Shown: in pieces, positions 31,352 through 41,163 of the stretch
Numbering within the stretch: position 1 is the stretch's first letter
Layout of the letters: each line of letters begins with the position of its first letter
Assembly (NCBI RefSeq): GCF_900101595.1
Contig: NZ_FMYY01000010.1
Location: forward strand, 124,001 to 188,000
DNA from: Paenibacillus sp. cl123
GTDB taxonomy: Bacteria > Bacillota > Bacilli > Paenibacillales > NBRC-103111
Direction: 5' to 3'
DNA length: 64,000 nucleotides
Notes under the pieces: generated by a model
What the model was told of the DNA's origin: nothing
Databases searched by the model: none
Seen by the model: only the letters and a program-made list of their open reading frames with translations
Position numbers and translations under genes: made by a program

Positions 31352-33133
31352 GTGAATATAAACCGCTTATGGCTTCGTGCCATGCTGCCGCTGCTGTTGG
31401 CCCTGCTCCCTCTGCAGGCTGTTGCGGCGACTGCCGCTTCTCCGGCCGGAGATGCGAGAATGGATGCCGTGCTGTCGGTCGACGTCAGCACATCCATGAA
31501 TGAGAGCGATGTGAACAAGGTCAGCTTCGAAGCCGTGAAGCTGTTCGTCGATATGGCGTCGGTGCAGGGCGACAAGATCGGCGTCGTTGCATACACGGAC
31601 CGCATTATGCGCGAGAAGGCGCTGCTGGAGATGAAGTCGGCGGCGGACAAGCAGAGCCTGAAGGGATTTATCGACCAGCTGGACCGCGGCCCCTACACCG
31701 ATCTGGCCGTCGGCGTGAGCGAGGCGGTCAAGGTGCTGGAAAACGGCGCCGATCCGGCTCACACCCCGGTCGTTGTGCTCCTCACCGACGGCAACAACTC
31801 GCTGCCGGCAGGCCGGACGCAGGAGCAGTCGGATAAGGAGCTGGCGGCTGCGGTGGAGCGCGCCAAGGCAAAGGGCATCCCTGTTTACACGATCGGCCTG
31901 AACGCCGACGGGCAGCTGAATAAAGCCGTGCTGGACAAAATTGCCGCCGACACCGGAGCCAAGTCGTTCGTCACGAGCTCGGCCGACGATCTGCCGGGCA
32001 TTCTCAGCGAAATTTATGCCCGCCATCTGAATCTGAAGGTGGTGCCGGTCCAGGATCTGACGGCTAACGGCGCTTATCAGGAGGTCACAATCGATATTCC
32101 GAATGCCAGCGTCAGGGAGGCTAACATCTCGCTCATATCCGGCTCTCCGGTCGAGGTGAAGCTGGCCGATCCTCAGGGCAAGGCGGTCGCGATTCCATCG
32201 GACAAGGTCGTCTATACCTCCTCGAAGGCTTACACGCTGCTCAAGATCGTGCAGCCGGCGCAAGGAACCTGGAAGCTGCAGGTCAAAGGCCTGCCCAAGG
32301 ATAAAATCAAGATCAGCCTGGTCTATAACTACGATCTGAAGCTGCAAATGGAGCCTTTGCCCTCTAAGACGTGGAAACGGGGGGAAGATGTTGCAGTCAA
32401 GGCGTATCTGGAGTCCGGCGGGCAGAAGGCCGCAGATGCGGAGCTATACAAAAACCTGAAAGCAACGCTCGTGGTTAAGGATATCCAGAGCGGCAAGTCG
32501 GAGGAGATACCGCTGACAGCCGGCGCCCAAGGCATCTCGGGAAGCTACAAGCTCCCCGAGGCGCATGAGTATGAGCTCGTGGTGAAAGCGGAGGATGCGG
32601 GTTACGTCAGGGAGACTGAACCGGTCAAGCTGTCGGCGCTCTCCGGCGCACCGGCGCAGCCGACAAGCCCGGCCCCTGCGGAGGGCGGCGAAGCGGCGGA
32701 GAAGGGGCTTGGAGCCGGCCGATGGGCGGCCGTCGGAGCGGGCGTGCTGGTCCTGGCGGCAGCGGCGCTGTATGCGCTGAGCCAGTGGCGCAAAGCCAAT
32801 AAGGGTTTCGTCGGACAAGTCGTTATCGAGGTGCGCGATGAGGATACGGGCGAGCGGACATCGCCGCAGTACCGCAAGCTGAATACGTTCAAGGGCAAGG
32901 TTACGCTGCATCAGCTGCTCCAGCTCGCGCCCGAATTCGCCGAAACGAAGGATATCGTCTTCCGCCCGGCGCCGGGGGACAATCTGCTGCTGCAGAACGG
33001 GACCGCCTGCGTCATCGAGAAGGGCGGGCGCGTGCTGGAGGCCGCGCAGGGCAAGGAGCTGCGGGCCGGCGATCGCATCCGCATCATGCTAGGAGGCGTT
33101 CACCGTTCGGTGACACTCGAATATATCAAGTGA
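31352..33133 (+). CDS. Exported vWA-domain protein with C-terminal membrane anchor
   Basis: This is a 593-residue protein. A signal peptide (about 1-26) leads to a von Willebrand A domain (37-210) with an intact metal site: DVSTS at 44-48, the Thr in YTDLAVGVSEAV and the Asp in VVLLTDGNNS. Beta-rich domains follow to about 440, then one membrane helix (about 457-477, RWAAVGAGVLVLAAAALYAL). A cytoplasmic domain of about 110 residues (LLLQNGTACVIEKGGRVLEA, ELRAGDRIRIML) looks FHA- or ubiquitin-like in strand pattern. The predicted topology is vWA outside and the small domain inside. GTG 31352 has GGAGGA 11 bases upstream. It is the first gene of the plus arm, with the tubulin-like gene 25 bp downstream. 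Confidence 0.88.
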   Translation: MNINRLWLRAMLPLLLALLPLQAVAATAASPAGDARMDAVLSVDVSTSMNESDVNKVSFEAVKLFVDMASVQGDKIGVVAYTDRIMREKALLEMKSAADKQSLKGFIDQLDRGPYTDLAVGVSEAVKVLENGADPAHTPVVVLLTDGNNSLPAGRTQEQSDKELAAAVERAKAKGIPVYTIGLNADGQLNKAVLDKIAADTGAKSFVTSSADDLPGILSEIYARHLNLKVVPVQDLTANGAYQEVTIDIPNASVREANISLISGSPVEVKLADPQGKAVAIPSDKVVYTSSKAYTLLKIVQPAQGTWKLQVKGLPKDKIKISLVYNYDLKLQMEPLPSKTWKRGEDVAVKAYLESGGQKAADAELYKNLKATLVVKDIQSGKSEEIPLTAGAQGISGSYKLPEAHEYELVVKAEDAGYVRETEPVKLSALSGAPAQPTSPAPAEGGEAAEKGLGAGRWAAVGAGVLVLAAAALYALSQWRKANKGFVGQVVIEVRDEDTGERTSPQYRKLNTFKGKVTLHQLLQLAPEFAETKDIVFRPAPGDNLLLQNGTACVIEKGGRVLEAAQGKELRAGDRIRIMLGGVHRSVTLEYIK

Positions 33134-33158
33134 ATGTTCCCACAGGAGGGGTTGCGCG

Positions 33159-36100
33159 ATGAAAGCAGTCGTAAGAGAACATATTCAACAGCTCGACGTT
33201 TCGCTGGGCGGAGGGATCGTCAGCGAGAAGATCCGGGTCGACACGATAGACAATCCGATGCTGGTCATCGGTCTTGGGGGTACGGGCATCGACGCGCTGC
33301 TGCGCCTGAAGTACCAGGTCAACCGGCGCTTCAAGCTTCCGGAGGACCCGCATACGAAGAAGAAACGCGAGAAGCCGGACAATATTGAGTTCCTCGCTTT
33401 CGAGACGAATGAGCATGACCGCGGCAAGCGCTACAAGGGAGTCGGGCTGGACCCGATGACCGAGTTCGTCCTGCTGGCGAACGCCGAGATCGGCAGCGTG
33501 CTGCAGAACCGCAGCATTTTGGAGCCGTACATCAAGGAATGGCTGTCGCCTGAGCTGACAATCACGGACGGGATCAACGGAGCCTCCGGCGTCCGTCAAG
33601 CCGGCCGCCTGCTGCTGTTTACCAAGATCGTGCAGGTTGTCCAGACGATCGAGCGCAAGATCAAGTCGCTGATGGTCGGCACGAACAAGAAGCTGATGGT
33701 GTTCGTCCTGACGGGCCTGTCGGGCGGCACGGGGAGCGGATGCTTCCTGGACATTTCGTATATCGTCCGGGGGATTCTGGAGCGCGACTACGGCTCGGCC
33801 GGCGTTGACAAGGTCGGCATTCTCGGCTATCTGTTCACGCCGGACGTCAATCTGGCCAACAAAAGCCTGACTGAGCATTCCCGCGAATATATCAAGAAAA
33901 ACGGCTATGCGGCCCTCAAAGAGCTGGACTACTGGATGAACGTGGACGAGCGCGGAGAGCGGTTCCGCCAGCAGTACGCGAACATCCTGAACGTCCAATC
34001 GCCGATGCCGCCGTTCAATCTGGCCCATTTGATCTCGGCGACAAATCTGGAAGGCAAGCTGCTGGAGAACGCCTACGACTACTGCATGAATGTGACGGCG
34101 GAGAACATCACGAACTTCATGGCGAGCGAGCAGAAGGCGTCGGGCGAAGAATTTGCCATTCATGACTATATCAGCAACATCCGCACGAACATTAACCAGA
34201 TGCCGAAGGCGTATGCGGCGAACTATCAGTACAATATATTGGGCGCTTCGTCCGCCGTTCTGCCGATTGAGGAGATGACGACGTTCCTCGCCTACAAGGT
34301 GTTTCAGCGGATGGATCAGATGTTCAAGGCCGGTCCTACGCAGGAGGATGTCGAGAAGCTGGCCCACAAGCTGGGCCTTGATCCGGATTCCATCCACCGC
34401 GAGTTCGACAAGCGGGTGCCGGAGCCGCTGCCGGGTCACAAGAACAGCGAACGCCTGAGCTATACGAATGTGGTGAAGCAGCAGGTTGTGAACGTCGACA
34501 CCGAGCTGGAGCAGAGCTACCTGTCTCGGGCGCGCGAGGAGTATATCAAGTGCCGCAAGCAGCTGCCGGGCGAGATCAAGGAAAAGTTCACCGAGCAGAT
34601 TACCCGCGTATTTCTCCATCCGGAGCAGGGGCCGTTTTATGCGTCGCGGATCATATTGCAGGACAAGGGCTTCTGCCTGCTGAAGCTGATCTCCTCGTAC
34701 ATCGAGGCGCTCAAGGAAAATCTGCTGCGTCTGCCGCAGGATCTGGAAGCCGCTCAGGAAAGCTCCCGGGACAAGCTGGGCGAAGCGAAAAGCGCGTTTA
34801 TTTCCAGAGACCGCAAAAAGGATGCTTACATCGAAGCTAAAATTCAGGAATATATGATGCATGCCGACCGCGAGCGAATGGAGCAGATGATCGAATTTTA
34901 CGAAGACCTGTATACGCTGATCAACAACGACAACAACCGGATCTACCAAGTGTTCACCGAGCTGCTGAACGAGCTGAACCGCATTTTCGAGAAGAACGGC
35001 CAGCTGCTGATGAACGGGGAAGAGCAGGTCGACCATAAAGGCAATAAAACGTATTATTGGAATGTAGTCAGCGTGCCTGATATGGCCAAGATGATCAGCC
35101 GGATGACGGAGGACCGCAATTCGCAGGAGCTGATCCGCGACTTTACGCAGGAGCTGCTCGCCAAGGCCAACCAGTGGGTAAAGGAGCAGGAGGTAGATAT
35201 CGTCGGCTCGATCTCGGATTTCCTCACGGAGCAGTTCGGCGAGCTGATCACCAAGTCGATGGAGGAGTACCTCGTGATTCAATACGGCCATGAGGACTCG
35301 ATCGAGAAGCTGGTGGAGCAGCGCATCGCCGGGCGGCTGTATGAGGAAGCGAAGCCGGTGTTCCATCTGTCGAACTCGTCCGGCCACTTCAACTTTCCTT
35401 CATGGGGCTTCGTGTCGGTTCCGGTGAAGGCGCCGAATATATTCAAGGGCATCCGGGCGTTCCAGGATAATGCGATCGCGAACTCGCGCTTTACGATCAA
35501 GGAAAGCGAAGTGAAGAACCGGATTTTCTGGCTGAACACGCAAAACGGCGTACCGCTGTTCCTTTATACGCCGCTTAAGGTATATGAGGAAAGCTACGAA
35601 CGCTCGATTTTGGAGCCGGAGGGCATCGGACGCCATCTGGTGCAGACGGACCGGATCAACTGGACGTATCTGCCGTCGCCGATTCCCGAGCGGTCGTGGG
35701 GCGATACGTATGTGAACAATCGGGTGCGCAGCTACAACGCGGAGGTTCGGGGCGTATTCGACCGTGCGGTCAAGCAGGGGATTATCCGGGAGAAAACGGC
35801 CGATTCGGGCACGATTCACCGGTATGAATGCGCGGTGAGCGGACCGTTTGATCTGGACCGCAGGCTGGCCGGCTACGATATGCGGCTGCAGGACGCACGT
35901 CCGAATCTCGGCGAGATCAAGCGCTGCGTGTCGGAGCTGCGCGGTTTGCTGGAGCGCGGACTGGAAACGGAGAGCGTAAAGGATATTTTTGGCAGCGTGA
36001 GCGAGGAGATGGCGAAGGAGAATCTGATCCGCTCGCCGGAGCAGCTCCGCCAAGTGCGTGAGGAGCTGGCCAAGTATGAGCGAATCCGCGAACGGCTGGA

Positions 36101-36548
36101 GGCGCTGGAGCAGGTGCTGGCCGCCCATCAGGACGAGGAGCGTCTGCTGAAGCAGTATATCGAAGCGATCTACACCGGTACGATTACCCGCCGCGGCGCG
36201 CTGTATGTCTACGATCACAGCGCGGAGGAAGACGCGTGGGAGCCGCTGGCGAACGTTATGCAGGCAGGCCGCTTCGTGGACTATGAAATGTACGGCAAGC
36301 TACGGGCGCTTGAGCCCAAGCGGCTGGCGCAGCTGAAGCGCAAGGCGGACGACCGCATCCGGCAGCTGACGGCTTCGGACGACGTATCCGGTCTGGTCGC
36401 CAAGCTGCAGGATATGGCGGGCGTTTATCAGGATGCCAAGTCGGCGCTCGACTATGACCGCGGCGATTATGCGGACGGCGAAGAGATGTACCGCTTCTAC
36501 AAGGAACTGGCCGTTAAGGTAAACGAGATGGTGAGGAGCCTTAAATAG
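33159..36548 (+). CDS. Tubulin/FtsZ-superfamily protein (Tubulin_2-like)
   Basis: This 1129-residue cytoplasmic protein contains the tubulin-superfamily GTP-binding elements: a Gly-rich loop VIGLGGTGIDALLRL near 36-50 and the signature LSGGTGSGCFLD near 186-197, with KNGYAALKELDYWMN downstream. It is far longer than FtsZ (about 380), with a C-terminal two thirds rich in helix and coiled coil. Extra-long FtsZ-like proteins found next to vWA genes have been proposed to act in membrane remodelling. The start follows CAGGAGGGG. It sits between the exported vWA protein and an 810-residue unknown. Whether it polymerises or hydrolyses GTP cannot be read here; a T7 catalytic Asp was not assigned. Confidence 0.85.
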   Translation: MKAVVREHIQQLDVSLGGGIVSEKIRVDTIDNPMLVIGLGGTGIDALLRLKYQVNRRFKLPEDPHTKKKREKPDNIEFLAFETNEHDRGKRYKGVGLDPMTEFVLLANAEIGSVLQNRSILEPYIKEWLSPELTITDGINGASGVRQAGRLLLFTKIVQVVQTIERKIKSLMVGTNKKLMVFVLTGLSGGTGSGCFLDISYIVRGILERDYGSAGVDKVGILGYLFTPDVNLANKSLTEHSREYIKKNGYAALKELDYWMNVDERGERFRQQYANILNVQSPMPPFNLAHLISATNLEGKLLENAYDYCMNVTAENITNFMASEQKASGEEFAIHDYISNIRTNINQMPKAYAANYQYNILGASSAVLPIEEMTTFLAYKVFQRMDQMFKAGPTQEDVEKLAHKLGLDPDSIHREFDKRVPEPLPGHKNSERLSYTNVVKQQVVNVDTELEQSYLSRAREEYIKCRKQLPGEIKEKFTEQITRVFLHPEQGPFYASRIILQDKGFCLLKLISSYIEALKENLLRLPQDLEAAQESSRDKLGEAKSAFISRDRKKDAYIEAKIQEYMMHADRERMEQMIEFYEDLYTLINNDNNRIYQVFTELLNELNRIFEKNGQLLMNGEEQVDHKGNKTYYWNVVSVPDMAKMISRMTEDRNSQELIRDFTQELLAKANQWVKEQEVDIVGSISDFLTEQFGELITKSMEEYLVIQYGHEDSIEKLVEQRIAGRLYEEAKPVFHLSNSSGHFNFPSWGFVSVPVKAPNIFKGIRAFQDNAIANSRFTIKESEVKNRIFWLNTQNGVPLFLYTPLKVYEESYERSILEPEGIGRHLVQTDRINWTYLPSPIPERSWGDTYVNNRVRSYNAEVRGVFDRAVKQGIIREKTADSGTIHRYECAVSGPFDLDRRLAGYDMRLQDARPNLGEIKRCVSELRGLLERGLETESVKDIFGSVSEEMAKENLIRSPEQLRQVREELAKYERIRERLEALEQVLAAHQDEERLLKQYIEAIYTGTITRRGALYVYDHSAEEDAWEPLANVMQAGRFVDYEMYGKLRALEPKRLAQLKRKADDRIRQLTASDDVSGLVAKLQDMAGVYQDAKSALDYDRGDYADGEEMYRFYKELAVKVNEMVRSLK

Positions 36549-36581
36549 GGGCGCGGAAACTTTATATAGTGGTAGGAGAGA

Positions 36582-36609
36582 GGACCGGATGAAGCAGGCA
36601 GTCCGGTCC
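36582..36609 (+). promoter_or_regulatory. Hairpin abutting a ribosome binding site
   Basis: GGACCGGA (36582-36589) and TCCGGTCC (36602-36609) form a perfect 8-bp stem that ends directly before AAGGGAGG, the ribosome site of the 810-residue gene. It may tune translation of that gene relative to the tubulin-like protein. Confidence 0.4.
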
Positions 36610-36625
36610 AAGGGAGGTAGCGAGT

Positions 36626-39058
36626 ATGAAGGAGCGTCTGACAGCCTTTGCAGATCGGTATGCGGGGCGGAGGGACGGCGCGTCCCCGGGGGAGGATGAG
36701 CGGAGGCATCTCCGTCATCCGCTGGTGTTTCTGGCTGTCGGCGACCGGTCGAAGACGGCATTGGAGCGCTTGTTCGAGATGAACCGGGCGCAGTGGACAC
36801 ATGCCGACGGGATCTTGTATATATACATTGGGACAGGAACGCCAGATGGTGTGCCCGGAAGCCAGCTGCTGTGCTGGCAGCCGCCGTCCGCAGACGCACA
36901 GGACAAGCGTACGTCCAGAAGCGAGCTGTCCCGCGCCATGATCGGCAGCGCGGAGAAGCTGCAGGAGCTGAATCTCGTTCTTCGGCAGCTCGTCGGGCGG
37001 ATCGGTGAACGAGGCCGGCTGTACGGCTCGCTGATGCAGGTGCACGCCGCCGTGCTTACCAGAGCCGAGGACCCGGCGAATGCGCTGCTTCCCGAGGTGA
37101 TGGTGCTGCTGCGCTCCGTGCTTGGGGAGAGCTTCCGGTCTGTGTCGGCCGATCTGTTCACGCTGCTGCGGGAGAAGCAATCCGAGAGCGGCTATGCGCT
37201 GGATGCGGCGCTTAGCGTCGCCTTCCTAGACGAGCTGGATCGCATGCAGCGACGGAGCTTCAGGTATGAAGCGGATTTGCAGGTGACAAGCGACGGTCTC
37301 AGGCTTCCATCCGCTTATGGGCCGGGCCCTCTGTTCGATACGGCCTATATGCTGGGCGACAAGGACGAACGGGGGCTGTTCGCCGAGGACGACACGCTCG
37401 CATGCGCGCGAATCATCTGCCGGCTGAGCTTCCTGCGCTGCCGGCAGACGGCAGACGGCGAGAATCGTCTTCATCCTTACAATCATCAATTGTTCCGCCA
37501 AAGCATGATGCCTCCCGGTGCGGCTGAGGCGTATTATGCCTCGGCGGGACTTGCGGAGGTCACGCGGCCGGACAGGGCGGTGGCCTTGACGGTTCTGCTG
37601 GCGCTGCATCGCAGACTGCTCGCACTGCTGCAGGAAAACGGCTCGGGCATGAGCGGCCGTGAGGTGCTCGAGACGCTTGGTCTGGAAGCGGGCCAGACGG
37701 ATTCGCTGGCGCAAGCCGCGATGGACCGGCTGCCCGATCCGGTGGAGGAAATGCATGGCCTGCTGTATGAGCCGTTGTCTCCGGCGGCGCTGCGGGGCAA
37801 AACGCTTCGTCAGGCCGAGAACGCCTTGTTCGGGAGCAATGCCCGGGATTTTTTCGGCCGGCAGAGCCAGCGGCTGAAGGAGAGCCTGTCCGCGGGCGCG
37901 CCTGCGGACAGGCTGCGCCAGGCTATCTGGCAGCGGCTGGTCGAAGACTCGCGTTACGGCGTTTATGCCGTCTGCCGCTGGACGTCGCCGGATGAGCGTC
38001 ATGGTCTGATCGGCGCGGTGCGCGAATGGCGGCTGGAGAACGACCGCCGTCTTGCCGCAGGGCGCGAGGAGCTCGAAGCGGTCTATGAAGAAAGCGCGGA
38101 CGGGCTTCCCGGGAGCCGCGGCGGTCTGTTCGGGTTGTTCGGCGGAGCCAAGGCGGGACTGAAAACCACGGTCGGCGCGCTGCTGGACCGGGTGTACGGT
38201 TTGAAGCGCGAGCTGCTGTTTCTGGAGTTGAAGCGCGAGCTGCTGCTGCGCTACGAGCATATGCTGGAGGAGCTGCACGGGCTGCTTAAGCGGTATGTCG
38301 ATCGATTGGAGCAGCTGACCGGCAGGCTAGCGGAGGCATGCCGGCTGAGCATAAGGGAAGCAAACGATGAGATGGGCCGCAACGTCGAGGAGTATTACAA
38401 GCAGGCGGTTGATAGAATCTCGGCCGAGCTGGAATCTCGATGGGGCGAGCGTTTTGAGTTTGACGAGCGGCGGATGGGCTCGCTTGCCGGCTTGCTGGAG
38501 CAGGGAGACGACGCCTATATCGCCCGTCTGATGCAGACGGCGCAGAATGACTGGTTTGCTCATCCCCTGTTCAGTCAGGCCTTCGAACAGGAGCTGCTGG
38601 AGCGTGCGAATGTGACGGTCAGCTATGACAACCGTCAGGTGCTCACCAAGGAGGAGCTGTACCGCGACTTGTGCCGCGCGCTGGACAAGGAATCGGCCGT
38701 ACGGGCCGATGTATACCGGTTCACGCACCGCCATCGCCACGAGGAAAGCTATTTGTTCGGGGACCCGGACAGCGAGCTGATCCGGTACGCGATGGACGCG
38801 GGGGAGCTTGGGGAATCCAAGCTGGGCTGCGTTCATGTAAGCAAAGGCGGCGGCGTGGAGCTGCTCAGGCTTATGGGCGGCTTCCGGCGCGACGATCTGA
38901 TGATTTACCGCAACGGCCGGCGTTTTTATGAGACGTATGCGGAGAGCGGCTACCGTTTTCATAAACCGGATTGGGAGCCGGCAGCACCGGAGGCTGCTGC
39001 AGCGGGACAGCCGGAGGGTGCCGCGGAGCACGAGCACGGAGAAAGAAGGGGTGACTGA
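36626..39058 (+). CDS. Unknown 810-residue protein of the vWA/tubulin locus
   Basis: I do not recognise this family. The N-terminus (HPLVFLAVGDRSKTALERLF, DGILYIYIGTG) has alternating strands and helices, like the start of a nucleotide-binding or tubulin-partner fold. It lacks a Walker or tubulin signature. The middle is helical, and residues 510-640 look like coiled coil (RELLFLELKRELLLRYEHML, EELHGLLKRYVDRLEQLTGR). There is no signal peptide or membrane segment, and the tail is charged. The ribosome site AGGGAGG is clear. The stop overlaps the start of the next vWA gene (TGATG), so the two are translationally coupled. It may be a partner of the tubulin-like protein. The function is unknown. 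Confidence 0.75.
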   Translation: MKERLTAFADRYAGRRDGASPGEDERRHLRHPLVFLAVGDRSKTALERLFEMNRAQWTHADGILYIYIGTGTPDGVPGSQLLCWQPPSADAQDKRTSRSELSRAMIGSAEKLQELNLVLRQLVGRIGERGRLYGSLMQVHAAVLTRAEDPANALLPEVMVLLRSVLGESFRSVSADLFTLLREKQSESGYALDAALSVAFLDELDRMQRRSFRYEADLQVTSDGLRLPSAYGPGPLFDTAYMLGDKDERGLFAEDDTLACARIICRLSFLRCRQTADGENRLHPYNHQLFRQSMMPPGAAEAYYASAGLAEVTRPDRAVALTVLLALHRRLLALLQENGSGMSGREVLETLGLEAGQTDSLAQAAMDRLPDPVEEMHGLLYEPLSPAALRGKTLRQAENALFGSNARDFFGRQSQRLKESLSAGAPADRLRQAIWQRLVEDSRYGVYAVCRWTSPDERHGLIGAVREWRLENDRRLAAGREELEAVYEESADGLPGSRGGLFGLFGGAKAGLKTTVGALLDRVYGLKRELLFLELKRELLLRYEHMLEELHGLLKRYVDRLEQLTGRLAEACRLSIREANDEMGRNVEEYYKQAVDRISAELESRWGERFEFDERRMGSLAGLLEQGDDAYIARLMQTAQNDWFAHPLFSQAFEQELLERANVTVSYDNRQVLTKEELYRDLCRALDKESAVRADVYRFTHRHRHEESYLFGDPDSELIRYAMDAGELGESKLGCVHVSKGGGVELLRLMGGFRRDDLMIYRNGRRFYETYAESGYRFHKPDWEPAAPEAAAAGQPEGAAEHEHGERRGD

Positions 39059-40344
39059 TGAAGCGTCGCAAATGGAACGGTCTGCTCGTCGCGTTAGGGT
39101 TGGCGGGCGGACTTGCAGGCTATGCTGCCGGCGAATGGATGCTGGACAGACTGACCGGGAGCGTTCATGAAACCGTTCTGATGGGACTGTACTTTGGCGT
39201 ATTTGCGCTGTTCGTCGCGGCGGGTTGCCTGCTCGCCGAAACGCTGTCGCCGCGCCTGAACGGAGCGAACTGGAAGCTGCGCTATGCCGCCGACGGCTGG
39301 AAATGGCTGGTCCCGGCTTCGCTGCTGCTGCTGTTCGCGGGAGGCGCGCTGTTTCAATGGCTGTACGGACTGGAGCTCGGCAGGAAATCCGCTCCGCGGG
39401 ATTATGTCCTGCTGCTCGACACATCGGAGAGCATGAAGCAGAACGATCCGGACAATCAGAGCAGGAAAGCGGCTGCGCTGCTTGTGACCGGCATGTCGGG
39501 CGACAAGAGAGCCGGTGTGGCTATCTTTAATGAAGATACGACCTGGCTGCAGCCGCTGACCAGTCTGCGGGATGCGGCCTCGCGTCAGCTTATCGCCGAC
39601 AAGCTGACCGGCGCGCCCGAGCCTGTCGGCCAGACGGATATCGGCAAGGCGCTCGGTCAAGCGATGGAGCAGATGAAGTCCTCCGGCACGCAGGAGGGCC
39701 GCGGCGCCGTCATTCTGATCTCGGACGGGTACAGCGAGATGAATCTGGCTGAAGTAACGGCTCCATATGTGGCCCAGCGCTACGGGATATATACCGTCGG
39801 TCTCGATTCGGCGGGCAACGAGCAGGGCAACCGGCTGCTGCAGCAGCTTGCCGAGGCGACGGGAGGCACATACCGCAAGGTGCAGGATGCGGAAGGCATC
39901 TCGGAAGCGATCGGGACCATCTACGCGAACCAGCAGCATTGGCATTTGTTGGGCGAGCGGACGGGGGCCGCGGAGGACAGCATGTTCAGAGCGGCTCTGC
40001 GCGTAATGGCGCTGCTGCTGCTGGGCGGCCTGCTCGGGCTTGCGCTTGGCATTGTGTTCGACAACCGGTTTCTGGCCAAAAGCTTTTTGCTCGGCGGCTT
40101 GATTGCCGGGCTGCTCGCCGGATGGGCCTTGGAAAGCGGCTTGCCGTCCATGGAACCGGCATTCGTCCGGGCGATAGCCGATCTGGCGCTGGTGCTGCTG
40201 TTGACCCTGTCAACGGTGCTGTTTGCCGTAAAGGAAAACGGGGGCGGAGCAGGACTTTCGCCCTTCCGCAGGGGAGGCTACGGCCGTTTGCCGGAACGTA
40301 CGGACGGAGCACCGGCCAGCCGGACAGGCAAGCGGTTCAGGTAA
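39058..40344 (+). CDS. Polytopic membrane protein with vWA domain
   Basis: This 428-residue protein has three N-terminal membrane helices (about 7-26, 41-60 and 83-103), a vWA domain (about 113-290) and three C-terminal helices (about 315-334, 341-357 and 368-391). The metal site is intact: DTSES at 121-125, the Thr in GQTDIGKALGQAM and the Asp in LISDGYSEM. Positive residues at both ends (MKRRK, SPFRRGG...GKRFR) place them inside, which puts the vWA domain outside. The start overlaps the upstream stop by one base and has GAAGGGG before it. This is the second vWA protein of the locus, with a different topology from the first. Confidence 0.87.
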   Translation: MKRRKWNGLLVALGLAGGLAGYAAGEWMLDRLTGSVHETVLMGLYFGVFALFVAAGCLLAETLSPRLNGANWKLRYAADGWKWLVPASLLLLFAGGALFQWLYGLELGRKSAPRDYVLLLDTSESMKQNDPDNQSRKAAALLVTGMSGDKRAGVAIFNEDTTWLQPLTSLRDAASRQLIADKLTGAPEPVGQTDIGKALGQAMEQMKSSGTQEGRGAVILISDGYSEMNLAEVTAPYVAQRYGIYTVGLDSAGNEQGNRLLQQLAEATGGTYRKVQDAEGISEAIGTIYANQQHWHLLGERTGAAEDSMFRAALRVMALLLLGGLLGLALGIVFDNRFLAKSFLLGGLIAGLLAGWALESGLPSMEPAFVRAIADLALVLLLTLSTVLFAVKENGGGAGLSPFRRGGYGRLPERTDGAPASRTGKRFR

Positions 40345-40413
40345 GGGGATTTAGGGAGCCTGTGCTGTACTGCGTCTGAAGTGATCTGTGAGAGATAGGC
40401 GGAAGCGGCGACA

Positions 40414-40434
40414 GGCGGCGACGATCATGCCGCC
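40414..40434 (+). promoter_or_regulatory. Intercistronic hairpin before the 211-residue gene
   Basis: GGCGGC and GCCGCC form a perfect 6-bp stem in the 161-bp gap after the second vWA gene, the largest gap in the plus arm. No T run follows. It may mark an RNA processing point. Confidence 0.3.
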
Positions 40435-40505
40435 AGAGGCTGGAGGCGCATAGCGGCGGTAAGCCGGCGCGCCCCCGGCTGGAACTGGTAGGAAGGAGCA
40501 CACAG

Positions 40506-41141
40506 ATGTTGTGGACCACGCCGGATGACCGGCATCGCATCACGAAAGCCTCGTCACGGCTTGCGGAAGGAGAATGCCTGGTTACCTGGCATTGGCCTGC
40601 CGACATTCCGTATGTATATATTCACAGCTTCGGCCCGGGCGGGGAGGAAGCTGGCCGGGAGCCGGACGAAAAGGGCATGAAGCTGTACACCAGAGAAGAA
40701 TACAAGGTCCGCGGCGGGTATCGGCTGCCGGCGGACTTTATCGGGTCCAGATTTTTCCGGATCTATGCGTGCAGGATGGAGCAGGGCGAGCTGCTGGCGT
40801 ACCGGCAAAGCGATGCTGACAATCTCGCCCGGGTGAGCGGGGGACGCGCCAAAATCCGCTACAGCATCCAGTACGGATTGGGCTGGTTCGGCAAGCATAG
40901 ATCTGTACATATTCGGCTGCATTGCGAGATTCCGGTGCCCAAGGAGGCGCTGTGCTACGTCAAAAAGCATGGCTCCGTGCCGCTGCATCCGGATGACGGC
41001 ACCAGGTATCCGCTGCTAAGGGACCTGCCTGCCGGACGCAGCGAGATGCCGGAGATTCAAGTCGGGCGCTCCGAGCATGTTCGCGTCTTTCTGTCGGACG
41101 GCAGGAGCTACGGCGACCAGTTCGAGGTTGTGCCCGAATAA
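40506..41141 (+). CDS. Beta-rich 211-residue protein of unknown function
   Basis: There is no signal peptide or membrane helix. The sequence is a run of short strands with aromatic and charged residues (ECLVTWHWPADIPYVYIHSF, GSRFFRIYACRMEQGELLAY, RSVHIRLHCEIP, VRVFLSDGRSYGDQFEVVPE). It is consistent with one or two beta-sandwich modules. The ATG follows AAGGAGC, and the zinc-ribbon GTPase starts 23 bp downstream. Its place directly before the GTPase and GAP1-like genes suggests that it binds one of them. I recognise no family. Confidence 0.72.
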   Translation: MLWTTPDDRHRITKASSRLAEGECLVTWHWPADIPYVYIHSFGPGGEEAGREPDEKGMKLYTREEYKVRGGYRLPADFIGSRFFRIYACRMEQGELLAYRQSDADNLARVSGGRAKIRYSIQYGLGWFGKHRSVHIRLHCEIPVPKEALCYVKKHGSVPLHPDDGTRYPLLRDLPAGRSEMPEIQVGRSEHVRVFLSDGRSYGDQFEVVPE

Positions 41142-41163
41142 AAGGGGTAAGGAGGAAATATGC

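Noticed and set aside
33126-35387. A 753-residue minus-strand frame opposite the tubulin-like gene
   Set aside because: It is antisense to a gene with clear tubulin motifs, is Leu/Arg/His-rich without domains, and arises from codon bias.
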